Shown here: piece after piece, positions 1 through 12,396 of the stretch
How the letters are laid out: each line of letters opens with the position of its first letter
Numbering within the stretch: position 1 is the stretch's first letter
Assembly (NCBI GenBank): GCA_963971405.1
Contig: OZ020492.1
Location: 6,014,001-6,078,000 of the forward strand
Length of the DNA: 64,000 nt
Direction: 5' to 3'
DNA from: Psococerastis gibbosa
Lineage: Eukaryota; Arthropoda; Insecta; Psocodea; Psocidae
Translations under genes and position numbers: made by a program
Notes under the pieces: generated by a model
Told to the model about the DNA's origin: nothing
The model's database searches: none
What the model saw: only the letters and a program-made list of their open reading frames with translations

Positions 1-204
1 TTCAAAAGCTGCGTAGGTCCTTGAGATCGGGCTTACCATTTTTCTATACTTTTATGCGGGGGGGGGGGGGCAAATTCTACAACGCTTCCCCCCCCCCCCC
101 ATCCAAAACCAATCATTAAGCCACTGCTCGGGACCCCGGGAGTCGTCCGCTCCCCTATCGCTCGGGGAATCCCCGTGTTTCATGTCCTTCGTCAAGTTGT
201 TGTT

Positions 205-302
205 GACTCAACTTTTCAACAAACAAATTACCTTTTAAACTAGGTACCTGCAACTTGTGAACCCCCCCCCCCCCCCCTAAATTTTCCCCTGGATCCGTCC
301 CG
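205..302. repeat. right end of a G/C-run MITE (family A)
   Basis: The stretch from the ACTTTTCAACAAA motif through a 16-base C run to CTGGATCCGTCC matches the right half of the complete copy at 34132-34318. Only this half is recognisable here; the left part of the window start holds other G and C runs that are probably decayed relatives. Confidence 0.55.
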
Positions 303-305
303 AGT

Positions 306-1660
306 TCCATCAACCAATATATTCGAGTGCCGTTTCAATATAATTTTCTGTAAAGAATACTTCTATACGCCATGCATTGGAGCACGGAAATACCCACGTG
401 ATGTAATTCTAAGCGTGGTAGTCGGCTGGAAGCGGCCCTAAGTTGGGTACCTACTTGTGGTTGCTTATTGGTTATCTGAGCCGTGGTCTTGTTATAATTC
501 ACCTTCGGGGTCAAGCCTGTCGACGAATAGAAGTTAAGACACTTGGGCGTCACGATATTACTCAACAAATTTAATATAACATATCCCGTTCGGATCGAGC
601 AAAAGTGCCGCATGCGGCAGGCTCCTCCCAATCACTTATTTGGGGCTTGGTACTCAAAACCTCAATCATTTCGACGGGGGCGGTTGCATGTTTAAAAAAA
701 AATCACGATATTAGTTTACATTTACTGCAAAAGGATGGGAAATCACCCTGAGCCTGTTGCTTTCGAATAAAGGGAAAATTTGTTTTTTGCTGTCCAAATG
801 GTATCTAGTCGGCAAACAACCGAAGCTACTTTTAAAGAAGATGAAAAGCGTTGGAAATACATTGGTCTTAGTTGTGGGGAAGCAAATATTTGTCATGTCG
901 GATGTCGTCCGTGTAAACCATGATAAATAAACTGAGAAAAACGGCAATGTATATAGGACATTGGCACCTCTGTTTGAAAACAAAATCACGGTTCTGAGCT
1001 GGGTCAAGCATTTTCAATACTATTGGTAGGATGACAGCGATTTTTTTGTAATATAGATTTCACTAGAAATTCTAACTCTTTGGTTGATTTTCCGAGACAT
1101 TTGTTTTTTTATTCCAAGACTCACTGAATTAAAAAAAAAAACTCATTAATTATTTATGTCCGAGAACTTACCCAGTTAAATATTCTATAGATCTCTCTCT
1201 ACGGCTGGGAGCGACGTGAGGGTAAATCCGTTGAAATATCAAAATCGAAAAATTTCGATTGACACAAAGTTTACCTTTCACTAACGTATATGATAAGGAA
1301 TGCAATTAGATCTAAAGAGCAGACAGGATTCAGTAACCATTCATACCTATGAAAAGTTGAAAAGTTTAGCGTACAGGCTTAGAGAAGTTTTGTCAGGTCA
1401 TTCAGCTTGCCCGGCTCGCAACTAATTATCCACAGCTCAAACCCTATGTCCCTATCTCTAATGGAAATTAGTGAGTTGTCCGAACCTTATTTTAGTTTAA
1501 ATCTCAAAATCAGGGGAACATATGACACACATTGTCATCGATTATCTTACCGGTAGCCATTTCTTAAACATTTTTCTTACCTATTTTTCTTATCTTACTG
1601 TACTACATACTAGACTACTTAACTTCTCAAGTAATAATGATTACCCGAAATTGGAGGATA
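306..1660. other. gene-free stretch, nothing recognised
   Basis: There are two short minus-strand open frames of 98 codons (335-631 and 711-1007). Neither has a recognisable domain, start context or splice support, so I do not call them genes. The piece around 1200-1260 has a short match to the dispersed repeat that is best seen at 58868-59690. Confidence 0.5.
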
Positions 1661-1671
1661 TAGAAAAAAAA

Positions 1672-1744
1672 TGGACTTAGCCGGATTCGAACCCACGATC
1701 TACTTCAATCCGGGGCGTCGTCTTAACAGCTAGACCACAAGCCC
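1672..1744 (-). repeat. tRNA-like sequence, head of a SINE or tRNA pseudogene
   Basis: Read on the minus strand this is 72-73 nt with tRNA layout. The 7-bp acceptor stem pairs GGGCTTG with TAAGTCC (two wobbles), the D stem pairs GTCT with AGAC, the A-box region is TGGTCTAGCTG and the B box is a perfect GGTTCGAATCC. The anticodon stem pairs only at 3 of 5 positions and position 33 is C instead of T, so a working tRNA is unlikely. A diverged second copy lies at 1898-1998 with the same A-rich lead-in, which favours a tRNA-derived SINE. Confidence 0.6.
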
Positions 1745-1897
1745 GACAAGTGCAGTCACCCATATATCCTCTACTTATAATGCTCTTTTTGACAAGATTC
1801 GTATTGCAAAAAACTACCTGTCTAACCGAACAGGTCTGTTAGCTTACTTTATTGCATCAAGGCAATGCTTTATTCAATATGTTCCGTATAGTATAAA

Positions 1898-1998
1898 TTA
1901 GAGGATATAGAAAAAACTGGACATTTCATTGGACTTGGGATTCCAACCTACGATCTACGACTCACTGGGGCGTCATTTTAACTGTTGAACCAAAACCA
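1898..1998 (-). repeat. second, diverged copy of the tRNA-like SINE
   Basis: It shares the GAGGATATAGAAAAAA lead-in and the order of motifs with the copy at 1653-1760. The B box has decayed and there are several indels. No tRNA fold survives. Confidence 0.5.
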
Positions 1999-2012
1999 GT
2001 AAATATATATTA

Positions 2013-2013
<1 letters not shown>

Positions 2014-2107
<94 letters not shown>

Positions 2108-2108
2108 A
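2014..2108. repeat. (AAAT)n microsatellite
   Basis: About 23 uninterrupted AAAT units. Confidence 0.95.
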
Positions 2109-2185
2109 ACCAAAATAATCAAATATTGTTTGGACCCCACCCCACCGCACAAGCCTCAAGGCTCTGGATTTGTAAAATACATGTT

Positions 2186-2209
2186 TCTTTCCTTCTTTCT
2201 TCCTTTCTG

Positions 2210-2267
<58 letters not shown>

Positions 2268-2275
2268 TTTCTTTG
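2186..2275. repeat. (CTTT)n microsatellite
   Basis: A long pure run of CTTT units with slightly imperfect edges. It creates a false open frame of repeated phenylalanine and leucine on the plus strand. Confidence 0.95.
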
Positions 2276-2362
2276 AATAGTGCAGGACTGTATGCAGTTG
2301 ACCATTATAGGTTCCAGCAACTATATGAGTAACGAGAAGGTGTTTTCAAGAAACGATGTTTT

Positions 2363-2583
2363 TATAAATAAATAAATAAATAATGACTTTTTTGTTCTAT
2401 AACTAAGCCAACCTAGCGGAGTTAGGGCCGTAAAGCCCTCTCTTACACTCAACTAGGAAAGCCCGGGACCGCCTGCTTTACATGCCCTCCAAAGCATGAA
2501 CAGAAAATGGAACTAGTGTAGGACTCGAACCAACAACCTTTCGGGTGAAAGTCAGAGTCCGTTCCACTACTCTATATGTCCTA
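2363..2583 (-). repeat. tRNA-derived SINE (family B), complete copy
   Basis: On the minus strand a tRNA-like head begins at 2583, with an A-box-like TAGAGTAGTGG and a perfect B box GGTTCGAGTCC. It is followed by a body ending in CCTAACTCCGCTAGGTTGG and an (ATTT)n tail at 2363-2385. The same layout recurs at 3003-3188, 45906-46122, 53808-54012 and 63199-63290. The AAAT-type tail is typical of SINEs moved by a LINE that recognises a short simple-repeat 3' end. Confidence 0.8.
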
Positions 2584-3002
2584 TGAAGTGGTTGGTAAGT
2601 AGGCCTACTGTCGATGATGTGAAAGGAAATTAAAGAAACGGAAGAAATGAATGAAATGCAACAAATCACAAGTTTTCTGAGAAGGATCAGTTAGAGCATA
2701 TAGGCGTGTGGAAATGAAAACGGGAGTTTCAGCGGGGGAAGAAGGTTTAGCATGAGCGTTTTGAAAAAGGGAGTTTCAGAGCGGGTAGGCGGTTTCCCTC
2801 TGGAATTGTATAATGTTTTAAATTGTATGTTTGTTGCATGAAGTTCTCAGAAAGGTTCAGGTTGACCGTAGGCCCATATGAGGCACGCTGGCAGCCTACA
2901 GGGCAGTTTGTCGAGTCGGTCATTTTGGCATTGTGAAAAATATCGGCTAATCCGAACTTAAAGTATTCTATGGCGTTATAAGATCTTCCTTGTCGCTCAT
3001 TT

Positions 3003-3005
3003 ATA

Positions 3006-3036
<31 letters not shown>

Positions 3037-3188
3037 GGACTTTTTGTTATGTTGCTAAGCCATCCAAGCGGAGTTAGGGCCATCTTACACTCGCCTGCTT
3101 TACATGTGCCATCCGAAGCATTGCCAGAAAATTTAGCCAGTGTAGGACTCGAGCTTTCGGGTGAAAGTCAAAGTCCAAACCACTGCTC
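3003..3188 (-). repeat. tRNA-derived SINE (family B), damaged copy
   Basis: It has the same body and (ATTT)n tail as 2363-2583. The head has internal deletions, including part of the B-box side, and the 5' end is lost. Confidence 0.7.
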
Positions 3189-3739
3189 ATTTGCAATATG
3201 CATGCTTTATTTTCATCCACAACTACCCCCCCCCCCTCCCAAATGGGCTGGATCCATCCTTGCGTCAGAAACCTGTTGCTTAGCATCATGCCACACTTCA
3301 TCACTGTAAGTGAAACGTTGCTGTTTGTTCGCGGACTAACTAAAGCCTGTTACAATGTGAATAGTTGGCATGTCTTTGTTTCAGTTTGTTGGCACATGAA
3401 GTCGCTGTGGGTTGCCATCGAGGACGGGAACCCGTTTGGTAATGGTCATAAATTCATACGGAAACAATATCAATCATGTCCGAAAAACCGATGAGATTTA
3501 ATGGGTCAAATACATAAAAAGCTCTTCATATAATATATACAGTAAGGAAATTCAGCGACGAGCCTACGAGCAACATCTGACGCCATAACAATTGTTTTTT
3601 CAATTAGACTACATGGGCTTTGGTACCACTGTTCACATTGATTTCATAGCACCGTATATTTAGCTTAACATTTATTTATATCAGCATTAACAGTACAGTG
3701 AGGTAATAAAATGTATTGAAGAACGTTTTATAAACGTTT

Positions 3740-3925
3740 GTCCCTTGTCCAATGCCAGCAACTCCAAGGATTATTATTTATATGCTTTCCATGTGAACGC
3801 AAACGTCTTCGATGTGAGCCTACATCGACTACAATCGATAATGAACCAGCTGAGACAAGCTTACCATTGACGCAATATATCCTGCACATTCTTTCAGCTG
3901 GTCGATGATGTTGAAACCTGCTCCC
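3740..3925. repeat. dispersed repeat (family D)
   Basis: It contains TGTCCAATGCCA, CCTACATCGACTACAA and GACAAGCTTACCATTGACGC. The same blocks in the same order occur at 43330-43440, 47650-47810, 48087-48255 and 58612-58735. No coding potential, TIR or poly-A tail is visible, so the class is unknown. Confidence 0.6.
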
Positions 3926-3949
3926 CACACTTGATGCCTACGTTTAACT

Positions 3950-6900
3950 TCTGACGCAAACATGAAGTCATATTTCATAATTATAACTCGGCTATGACGT
4001 CATCGGACTGATGACAAATACAATGCCCCCCCCCCCTCATTATTAAAAGTGCAAATTGCACCTATAGAATTGTTCACTTCAAAAGGAACTCAAGGAAAAA
4101 CCGCTCAATTGCGGGACTAGAACTACAATAGAATCTATGCCTTTGCCTGGCCGGGGCACCATGTTTACCTATGTACCATATCTGACTGTGTATAGGTGTA
4201 CAGATGCAGTGTAGATATTAGCACAATGCCCCGGCAAGATTTTGAAAGTGAGTTCAAGAATTTTTCCTTGATTTTTTTTACCGATATAATAATTGTTCCA
4301 TCGCGGCGTTTATCTATAGAGGGCTCTTCCCATCATCGTTTGAAATGTCCCGCATCTATCAATGCATGGTGGGGCCGTCCAGTATTTCTTAAGAACACTT
4401 TCCAAACGAAGGTGGGGTGTGTTAGCCTATCCACCATTTAGTCCTACTATTGAGTTCAACAGAAACCTACCAAAAATGCGAATTCTTCTACCCACTACTA
4501 TGAGTACTATCTACATTTTGTTCAAAATCAATCAGTATTTTTCATGCAATACATAACTGTGGCCAATTAGTGTAAGAAACATCAAAATGTACAGGAACAT
4601 TTCTTTAATGGCAATTAATGCGATCAATATTTCCTGTGAACTTGATTTTAGTGACAGGATTTCAGGTTTCTATTCTACTGTACATATTTGTATTTGGCAA
4701 AAACGATTATCCGATATTTCTTAGTTCTGTAGATTTTTCCATTTCTTATTCGATCATGTTTCATGACATTTTGAAAAGGATTTCTAGTTTCTAAGTAACT
4801 GTACTTGCATTTTGAGAAAACAATTATCCGATATTTCTGAGTTACTACTCGTATTCTGTCATGTTTTATGACATTTTGAAAAGTGTTACTAAAGAAAGTT
4901 TTCCCACTCTTCGTAATGGCTCATTAGTGGCGTGGAACTTAGAAAAATTTCACAGTGTCCGCCAATCACAGTTTGAAAATCTGACGCTACAATGACATTT
5001 TGCCAAAAGATTTTCCTATCAAACTCTTAATAATTAAGCTGAAAATAAAAATAAAAATACGAGTGAGATATGGTTCATTTCATTCAGAGATACACATCAA
5101 AGTCCCATTAGTAGAGTCACATTTTTAGTGGACGATTTTCCTTCTTTCAATATAACATCGTATGAAATAACCTTCTGTAATATTAATTTTTATCCTTTAA
5201 CCTTTTTCCCCCACATACACACAATGTTATTCGCAATTGACGTGTTGCTTAGAAATCAAATGGCTTGTTATTGATGTCAGGTACTTACAAGAACTCTGTG
5301 CTAATGTACAATCTACCATCTACAAATATCGTATAATATTGTATTCAGAGTTAACTACCTTATTCGAAGAATATCGTAAAACCTGCCTTATTTGTGGAGT
5401 GACCAGATTTCCATACCTTAATACAGGCCAACAAGCCCATTGCCGTTACATATATTTATATTATCTGTAATTAATACATATATATATTGTATTATATGTA
5501 AATAAAAATTATTTAAAGCAATTGTATTATTCTATCTAGTAGCCTATTTATTTTCTTTCTTTCTTACTTTTTTTGAAAACATTAATCACTTACAAATAAT
5601 TTAATGAAAGTATTGGCCCTTCTACTTGAAATGACAATAAGTTGACCCAAATGGTTTTTTCGGAAACTATTCAAAATTACTAAAATATTTTTGCGTTCCA
5701 TTAAATTTACATAGGCCCTCGTAAAAAAGCATTTTTAGTTTTCCAAATTTTTACAATTGTAAGTGTTTTCGTGTCACATCCAACATTTTTTCACATACTC
5801 ATGACTACAGCAAAATTTTATCTCTCTACAAAATACTAAATACTACATACTACAGGCCTAAATCTTTTTCTAAGTGAATGTGTTAGTTGAGGACCATTAT
5901 GTGAAATATTCTTGAAAATCTGATTTATAATTTATGTCAAAAAATTTTGTAGAAAATTGTCATAAGAAAATTGACTTTTCCGCATAACCGAATCTTGTTA
6001 GTTTTACTATTGGTTATCATGCTTTCTCAATTTTAAATGAAGTGTTTCACCAGTCCATGGTTTCTCCGGTCCACCTGAAGTAGAATAAGAGTTTTCTGTG
6101 TATTCTTGAAAGATATTTTTGTGTAGTATTGATGTTATTTATGGTCTCCATTTGAGAGAAAAAGAAAATGGGCACTGAAGAAAGGGAAGAAGGGGATCGG
6201 GAGAGAAAAAGATGAACGCTGCCAAAAAAGAATTAGTTAACTAACATCTCCGAATTTGCAGAGCCGGTGATGAATCGAAAATGAAATGGGGGGCTTTATT
6301 TCAAAGTTGAATTTTAATTAATGCCTACTTAGTATACCTACTTTGTTGGTTTTGTGGTACCCACTTAGGGGTTTTTGGTGGCAGAAGTTTTTTAATGAAT
6401 TCTTGATGAAATGGAAGTGTTTTTCGCCATAAAATAATGCAATAAAATTACACATTATTATTGATTTAAAATGTTTCATACAACTATAGTATGAACACGT
6501 ACACGCAGACATAGACAGTACCTACGTGACTGTTAATCATTTCTGTACTTACTCTAGTTTTTAATGTGGGTACTAAATTTCTAAATGTTTTGTTAATTGC
6601 TTAACAACTGATTAAAAACATGTTTTTGTATTTTAAAACGGATTTGAAAATAAAAACTACAAAACGTTTCCTCGGTCCACCCTTGTTTCCACCAGTCATT
6701 TTTAGTTAAAAATCTACTAAATTAAGAGTCATTAAGTTAAACAGCGTTTTATTATTTAAGAATTCATGATTTAAAACCAACTTCTGGCATTAAAACCTTT
6801 TTTAATGATTAAGAAAAATATATATAAATATACCGTATATAAATAAATCAGTTATTTTCATTTCAAGTAGATTGGCCGGTAACCTATTCGATTCAATCAC

Positions 6901-7590
6901 CTCACTAAATAACTTAATAACCTTAATAACTATCTCCCATACAGACATAAGTGCCTACTGTACTGTATAGATTAAGCCTACATTGTGCAGGTCGATGCAG
7001 TCAGAGGGGAGACGGGGGGGGGGGGGTAGACTTTTAAACAGTTATAATCAATGTATTGTCGAACAAAAAAGTCAAATTTTGCAGAAAAAAGGCTACAAAT
7101 GGAAAATTGAGAAAGTTATAAAAGCCTATAGCAGTAATTTTTTTAAAGATATAAAAGCGTTTTTCTGCATTTATAACGAAGAAGCGGTTTTATGCCTTAA
7201 TGTCTCCGTATTATATTTATAGGTGGCCGACGGGATAGAGACTGAAAATCTGGACACATCAGAGCTCCATAAATTGTAAATAATGGAAAATGTAAATGTT
7301 GTTTTAATTTATTAAATTTGATTTGATTTGAAATTGTTGGTGGCACTCAGATAGGAAACTGAGAAATTCAAACAACATTGCCATTATGCCATTTTGTCAA
7401 TATCAAGTATTATAATGGAATACTCCTTGCTCTAGCGCTAACCTAACACTTAAAAACATAAAGAAATCCCGGATCAGACTTCGGACTGAGCTGATAATCT
7501 CGGTCTATCTGGGCCAAACCCGGACAGTTGGTCCCCCTAATTATTAGGAGAACATGTTAGAGTGCTCGAGGCATCACATATCTCTGAATC
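3950..7590. other. gene-free AT-rich stretch
   Basis: It holds only short open frames, C or G runs (4026, 7014) and AT-rich sequence. I see no exon, transposon end or RNA gene that I can support. Confidence 0.5.
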
Positions 7591-7609
7591 CAGTGAATAT
7601 GTACATATC

Positions 7610-8935
7610 AGCGGAACGTTCCGTTGGCCTGAAATTTTTTCAGTAGTTTTTTTTGGAGGTGTTGAAACCGATTCTGTCATTTTCCACCTTAAAATTTAGA
7701 AGCGGAACATTGCCAAAAGTTTTCAGGCTTTAGCTCGAGGAATATTAGCTTTTTTTGAAAATATTGCCCTCTTCCAGCTTGAAGGCCACAAAATAGGATC
7801 ACAAATCTATTGCAGAAGTTTTTTCTATGACCTGTGACCAACGGCGTGAGCCTATGAGGGAGCTTCAAAATGCATCTGTACAGTGTCTTTTACTCTCCAA
7901 AATTTAGGAAGTGCCAGAAATGGATAATAATCGTTGGTTTTTCAGATTTACAAATTTTAAAGCCTCTAAATCACAAAATAGGGGATTTCACAAAACAACC
8001 TTGCGTCGGCAGGTCAATGCCGCGTTTTTTCGCTGGTCCAGGGCCGTAACTAACCAGCCAATTTGGTATTAATTCCACATAGGTGGTCCCAGTTGGGTAC
8101 ATATTTTGGACCAGTCACAAAAACTCCCCCCTTAATTCGGGGGTTAATTATCTCCGCGAAAACGCTAAAAAATTACACTTGTATTATTTGATAACGTGAA
8201 ATGGCTTAGTAAAAAATCATCAAGTTGTTACAAATGTTACAAAAGTAACCATTAGTCAATTGCAACAACCTTTTAAAGTTACAATCTGTTGGATCTAATA
8301 AAATATTCTCCAAATTGTACATGACAATTTGATGATTGTTAGTTCAACAAGCCGTTTTATGATTACATAGAATACAAATGTTATTCTTTCGCGATTTCGG
8401 AGATAATTTGTCGCAAATGTGATAATTGAGCCAAATTAGCTGGCTGGTTATGGCACCGGACTAGCCGAAAGACGCGGCATTCAACGTTTTGTGAAATCCC
8501 CTGTTTTGCGATTCAGAGGCATCAAAATATGTAAATCTAGCAAAAGTGAATGATCATTATTCCATTGCTGACAATGCCTCAATTGGGATTGTAATATATA
8601 ATTGGAGCATGCAGCTGAACAGTGCTATTTTGGAGCTCCTTCATAGGTTCACGCCGTTGGTCATGGAAAGAAACTTGGCCAATCGATTTGTGACAATTTC
8701 TATGGCCTTTGGTGTTTGGAAGAGAGCAAAATTTTCGAAAAAGTTGATACTTTTCGAGCTACAGCCAGTAAACGGTGACATTTTTTTTTCTTCACTTTTT
8801 TGCATTTTCGGAAATGTTCCAACTCGAAATGTTGGTGAGAAATTGCAGAATAGGATTGAACACCCCCAAATATATAAAAAACAAAAAACCATTTCAAGGC
8901 CAACTGAACTTTTCTGAAATGGGCTGTCTTTCACA
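7610..8935. mobile_element. foldback element with long diverged inverted repeats
   Basis: The left arm (about 7610-8065) and the right arm (about 8440-8935) are reverse complements of one another with many substitutions. Matching blocks include GGATTTCACAAAAC with GTTTTGTGAAATCC, GACCAACGGCGTGA with TCACGCCGTTGGTC, and the outer GTTGGCCT with AGGCCAAC. The unpaired centre is about 370 bp. The 123-codon open frame at 8546-8917 lies inside the right arm and overlaps frames on the other strand, so it is a by-product of the repeat. No transposase is encoded, so this is a non-autonomous element. Confidence 0.75.
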
Positions 8936-9459
8936 CATATTTACTGGAGAAGTATAAAACCTCTCCACTATGGTCCACAAATACATTCCGTTCAGATCCT
9001 GCTTTATTTAAACATCTTATGGACCAGTCGCATAACATAAAAGGAGGACCGCTGTAAAGTTAAGCCTGCTGCTCTTATTTCTTAGTGGTGTGTTCTTTTT
9101 GAAGAAAATGATGTACCTACACAATTAACAACACCATTTGTGTAATTTTATTCTTCTTCAGAGTAAGGCTAGGGAATTCAGTACTGTACCCTCTTATACT
9201 TGCATATATATTAGGCCCTAATATTCAAACCATTTCTGGGGCTTTGTACAATTTTTCAAACCAACCTTCTGTAAAGGTTAGTGCATTGTCTACTTAGTAA
9301 TGATTTACAAATACGGTATATTTCGCTGAAATGCGCTGTCAATTCTTTAACCTGTCTCGTTCTATAACATCATACGTTTATGGTCAAACTGTTCGTCTGT
9401 TTATGGGACATGGTCGAAAATCCATCATCCATCATTTTAGGTAGGGCCTACCTAACAAA

Positions 9460-10505
9460 AACCTTATCTGAAATGTTACTAAAATAAAGACAGTGTGAAA
9501 GATGATAATAACATATCATCGTCCAAACTCTCTACGGCGGGCTTTGACGAAACTCCAACTGTGCCAAAAAAACTTTCCTGAAATGTTACTAAAATAAAGA
9601 CAGTGTGAAAGATGATGATAACATATCATCGTCCTAACTCTCTACGGCGGACTTTGACGAAACTCCAACTGTGCCAAAAAAACTTTCCTGAAATGTTACT
9701 AAAATAAAGACAGCGTGAACGACGATAATATCATATATCATCGTTCAAACTCTCTACGAGACTTTGACGATACTCCAACAGTACCAAAAAACTTTTCTGA
9801 AAGGTTACTCAAATAAAGACAGCGTGAACGGCGATACTATCATATATCATCGTTCAAACTCTCTACGGGACTTTGACGATATTCCAACAGTACCAAAAAA
9901 CTTTTCTGAAAGGTTACTCAAATAAAGACAGCGTGAACGGCGATACTATCATATATCATCGTTCAAACTTTCTACGGGACTTTGACGAAACTCCAACAGT
10001 ACCAAAAAACTTTTCTGAAAGGTTACTCAAATATTCCGACATTAACATTATATACTATTAACATATATCATCGTCCAAACTCTCTACAGGACTTTGACGA
10101 AACAACAACATCCATGATTGTAGGTACCAATAAAACCTTTTCTGAAATATTATAAAAACAAAGATGATAATATCATATATCACCGTTCAAACTCTCTCCA
10201 GAACTTTGACGAAACAACAACATCCATGATTGTAGGTACCAATAAAACCTTTTCTGAAATATTATAAAAACAAAGATGATAATATCATATATCACCGTTC
10301 AAACTCTCTCCAGAACTTTGACGAAACTCCAACATCCATGATTGTACCAGAAAACCATTAATGAAATGTTATTAACACAAAAACTGTGTGAAGTAATTGT
10401 ACCACCATCGCAATAGTATATACCATCGTTAAAACAGCTCTAAATGGGACTTTGACGAAAATTCAACATACAAAATTTTACAAAAACACTTTTCTGAAAT
10501 GTCAT
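9460..10505. repeat. tandem array, about ten 105-120 bp units
   Basis: Each unit contains CTGAAATGTTACTAAAATAAAG, then an ATCATATATCATCGTTCAAACTC-like block, then GGACTTTGACGAAACTCCAAC and ACCAAAAAAC. Units in the middle (9780-10020) are nearly identical; outer ones are more diverged, the usual pattern of unequal crossing over. The array stops about 40 bp before a consensus splice donor on the minus strand. Confidence 0.9.
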
Positions 10506-10546
10506 TAAAAGATTTATTAGCAAATATTTGTTAAAAGTAAACTTAC

Positions 10547-10700
10547 CTTTTCCAGTTTTTAAACAGCTTGGCGGTTGAAAGTTAACGGTGCCAGCGGAGA
10601 AAATCGCGAGTCAGGGCTCGCCGTCAGTTGGATGCTGCAGATGCTTCTTCCTTGACGTGGTGAGTAACACTCTTCGAATTGCCCGCTTGTACCTTTACTT
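10547..10700 (-). other. candidate non-coding first exon with splice donor
   Basis: This island is richer in G, C and CpG than its surroundings. On the minus strand it ends in GGAAAAG followed by GTAAGT, a consensus 5' splice site at 10541-10546. It has no open frame of note, so if real it would be a 5' UTR exon of a minus-strand gene whose first intron begins with the tandem array to the left. No acceptor or downstream exon was recognised, so this is weak. Confidence 0.25.
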
Positions 10701-10749
10701 ATAACATTAGAGCGCATGCCAACAGCGTATCACCCCCCATGGAATAAAA

Positions 10750-11580
10750 AGGGTATAAGTCGCAAGCTTATCTGCAGCTGTACATCTACGACAAATGAAT
10801 GAATAGGTGGGGTAGGGGGTGGGGTGTTAAGATTTCCGAAAATTGATTTAGCCCCAAAATTGGGAATTTTTGCAGGGAGCCGTAATTTTTTTTCACTTAT
10901 TTGCCGAGTTCAATCACAATCCACAGTCCACAAATTTAGTGCCGGGTTGACCCCTGTGGCCCCATGATATGAGGGTGCAAACTCCTCCAAAATTCATTTA
11001 TCCTCTTGGCGCTCTCCTCTCTTTTCCCGAATAATTTCTTTATAAATAAATATAATAATTACCAATAAATTTACGAAAAAAATATTTTTAAAGTAGGCCT
11101 TGGGAACTAGGTAGGCATTAAAATAAATAAAAATTGTTCTAACCCGTATTTAATGCTAAAAATCATTTCAAAGCATTTTTGGGAAAAAAAAAATTCAAAA
11201 TTTTGTTTCGAAGTTTTTTTCAACTTTTAATTTTATTTTTTATAGAAATCTCGTTTGTGGGGGGGGGGGCATAATTTCAGGCATTTTTGTGGGGGCCCTG
11301 GGCCTGTGCCCCAAGTGCCCATGGGTTAATGCACTGCACCAATCGAAGGCAGAACGACATTTTTGGGTGTTCCTGGGAATTCAGAAAGTGTAAGTCCGTT
11401 TTAATATCACGAAATCTATTGTTTCAACAAGGTTTCTCTTATACTGGCATATTAACAGGAAAGCAAAAATAATAATATCAAGCAAAACAATTACCTGCTT
11501 ACAGTAAAAAATATATAATAAAATAAAATAAATATAGTAAAACTAAACCATGTGCATACTAAAGTTGAATACGTACATTT
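10750..11580. other. gene-free stretch with G-run repeats
   Basis: G-rich blocks at 10805-10830 and 11257-11300 look like decayed MITE ends. The 61-codon frame at 11287-11472 has no recognisable feature. Confidence 0.45.
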
Positions 11581-11622
11581 AAGTATTAGAGTAATTAAAT
11601 CGATGTCTCAATTGGTCTAGAA

Positions 11623-11918
11623 CACGGGTTCCCAACCTATGATCCATGGTCCATGGACCACCGCTGGTCCACATACATTATATCCTGATATATATGTGGT
11701 ACACGGAACAAAGTAAGAATTAAGAAAATACATGGCAATTAAAATATTAAAATCCGACCTGTCCTAAACAGTTAATCAAATATTAGCACGTAATTGTAGG
11801 CACTAACTACTTGATCTTGGTCCCAGATTTTAAAGATTTTCCTATCATAGCCATGGTGGTCCACGGAAAATACTATAATAATCTTTTGTTCCACGGGCAA
11901 AAAGTTTGGGAACCCCTG
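11623..11918. mobile_element. hAT-type MITE, 296 bp, perfect 8-bp target duplication
   Basis: The ends are CACGGGTTCCCAAC and GTTTGGGAACCCCTG. GTCTAGAA lies directly outside both, at 11615-11622 and 11919-11926. An 8-bp duplication and CAGGGGTTCCCAA-like ends are hallmarks of the hAT superfamily. It encodes no protein. Confidence 0.9.
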
Positions 11919-12202
11919 GTCTAGAATGGTAAAAGAGCTGGAAATATTTTTAAGGGGTAAGTGTAGGCTATTGCTGAAAATTTGAAATGTTCACTATCCT
12001 GCCATACACGTTGCAAAGGGCTTCGTAAGGGTAACCACTGATCAACCGTACTTCCTTTTGAGTCACTCAAGATGTACTGCCATTTTTTAAGGAAATGTTC
12101 CCTTTTCACCTACAGCGAAAACCCCTATACAAATAACTATTGTACAAATACATGAATTTTTATAATTTTAAAATTTTATAATTATAAATTAGAGCACATT
12201 CT

Positions 12203-12396
12203 TAAGGCGGCTATTCCACTTGTCAATATTCCGTCATTTGTGCATCAATAATTATTGATGAGATTTTTGTTTTAAGGAGACTATTATATAGATACTTAAC
12301 TTATCTATTATAAATTAAGTAATAATATGGACATGGCAGAGACTTGTTATTGATGCATAATTGACGGAAAATTTACAACAAGGAATAGTCGCCTGA
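12203..12396. mobile_element. MITE with about 17-bp inverted ends
   Basis: The left end AAGGCGGCTATTCCA and the right end GGAATAGTCGCCTGA are inverted. Inner blocks TTCCGTCA and TGACGGAA, and TGCATCAATAA and TTATTGATGCA, also pair. No clear target duplication was found, so the superfamily is open. Confidence 0.7.

Noticed and set aside
335-1007. Two 98-codon minus-strand frames as small genes
   Set aside because: No recognisable domain, no splice support and composition like the surroundings.
1672-1744. Functional tRNA gene
   Set aside because: The anticodon stem is disrupted, position 33 is C, and a diverged second copy nearby indicates a SINE or pseudogene.
2126-2332. Open frame with repeated Phe/Leu, like a membrane protein
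   Set aside because: Translation of the (CTTT)n microsatellite.
8546-8957. Overlapping frames on both strands, up to 123 codons
   Set aside because: They lie in one arm of the foldback element and have no conserved features.
9460-10505. CRISPR-like repeat array
   Set aside because: Whole units repeat in tandem without unique spacers, and the context is a eukaryotic genome.
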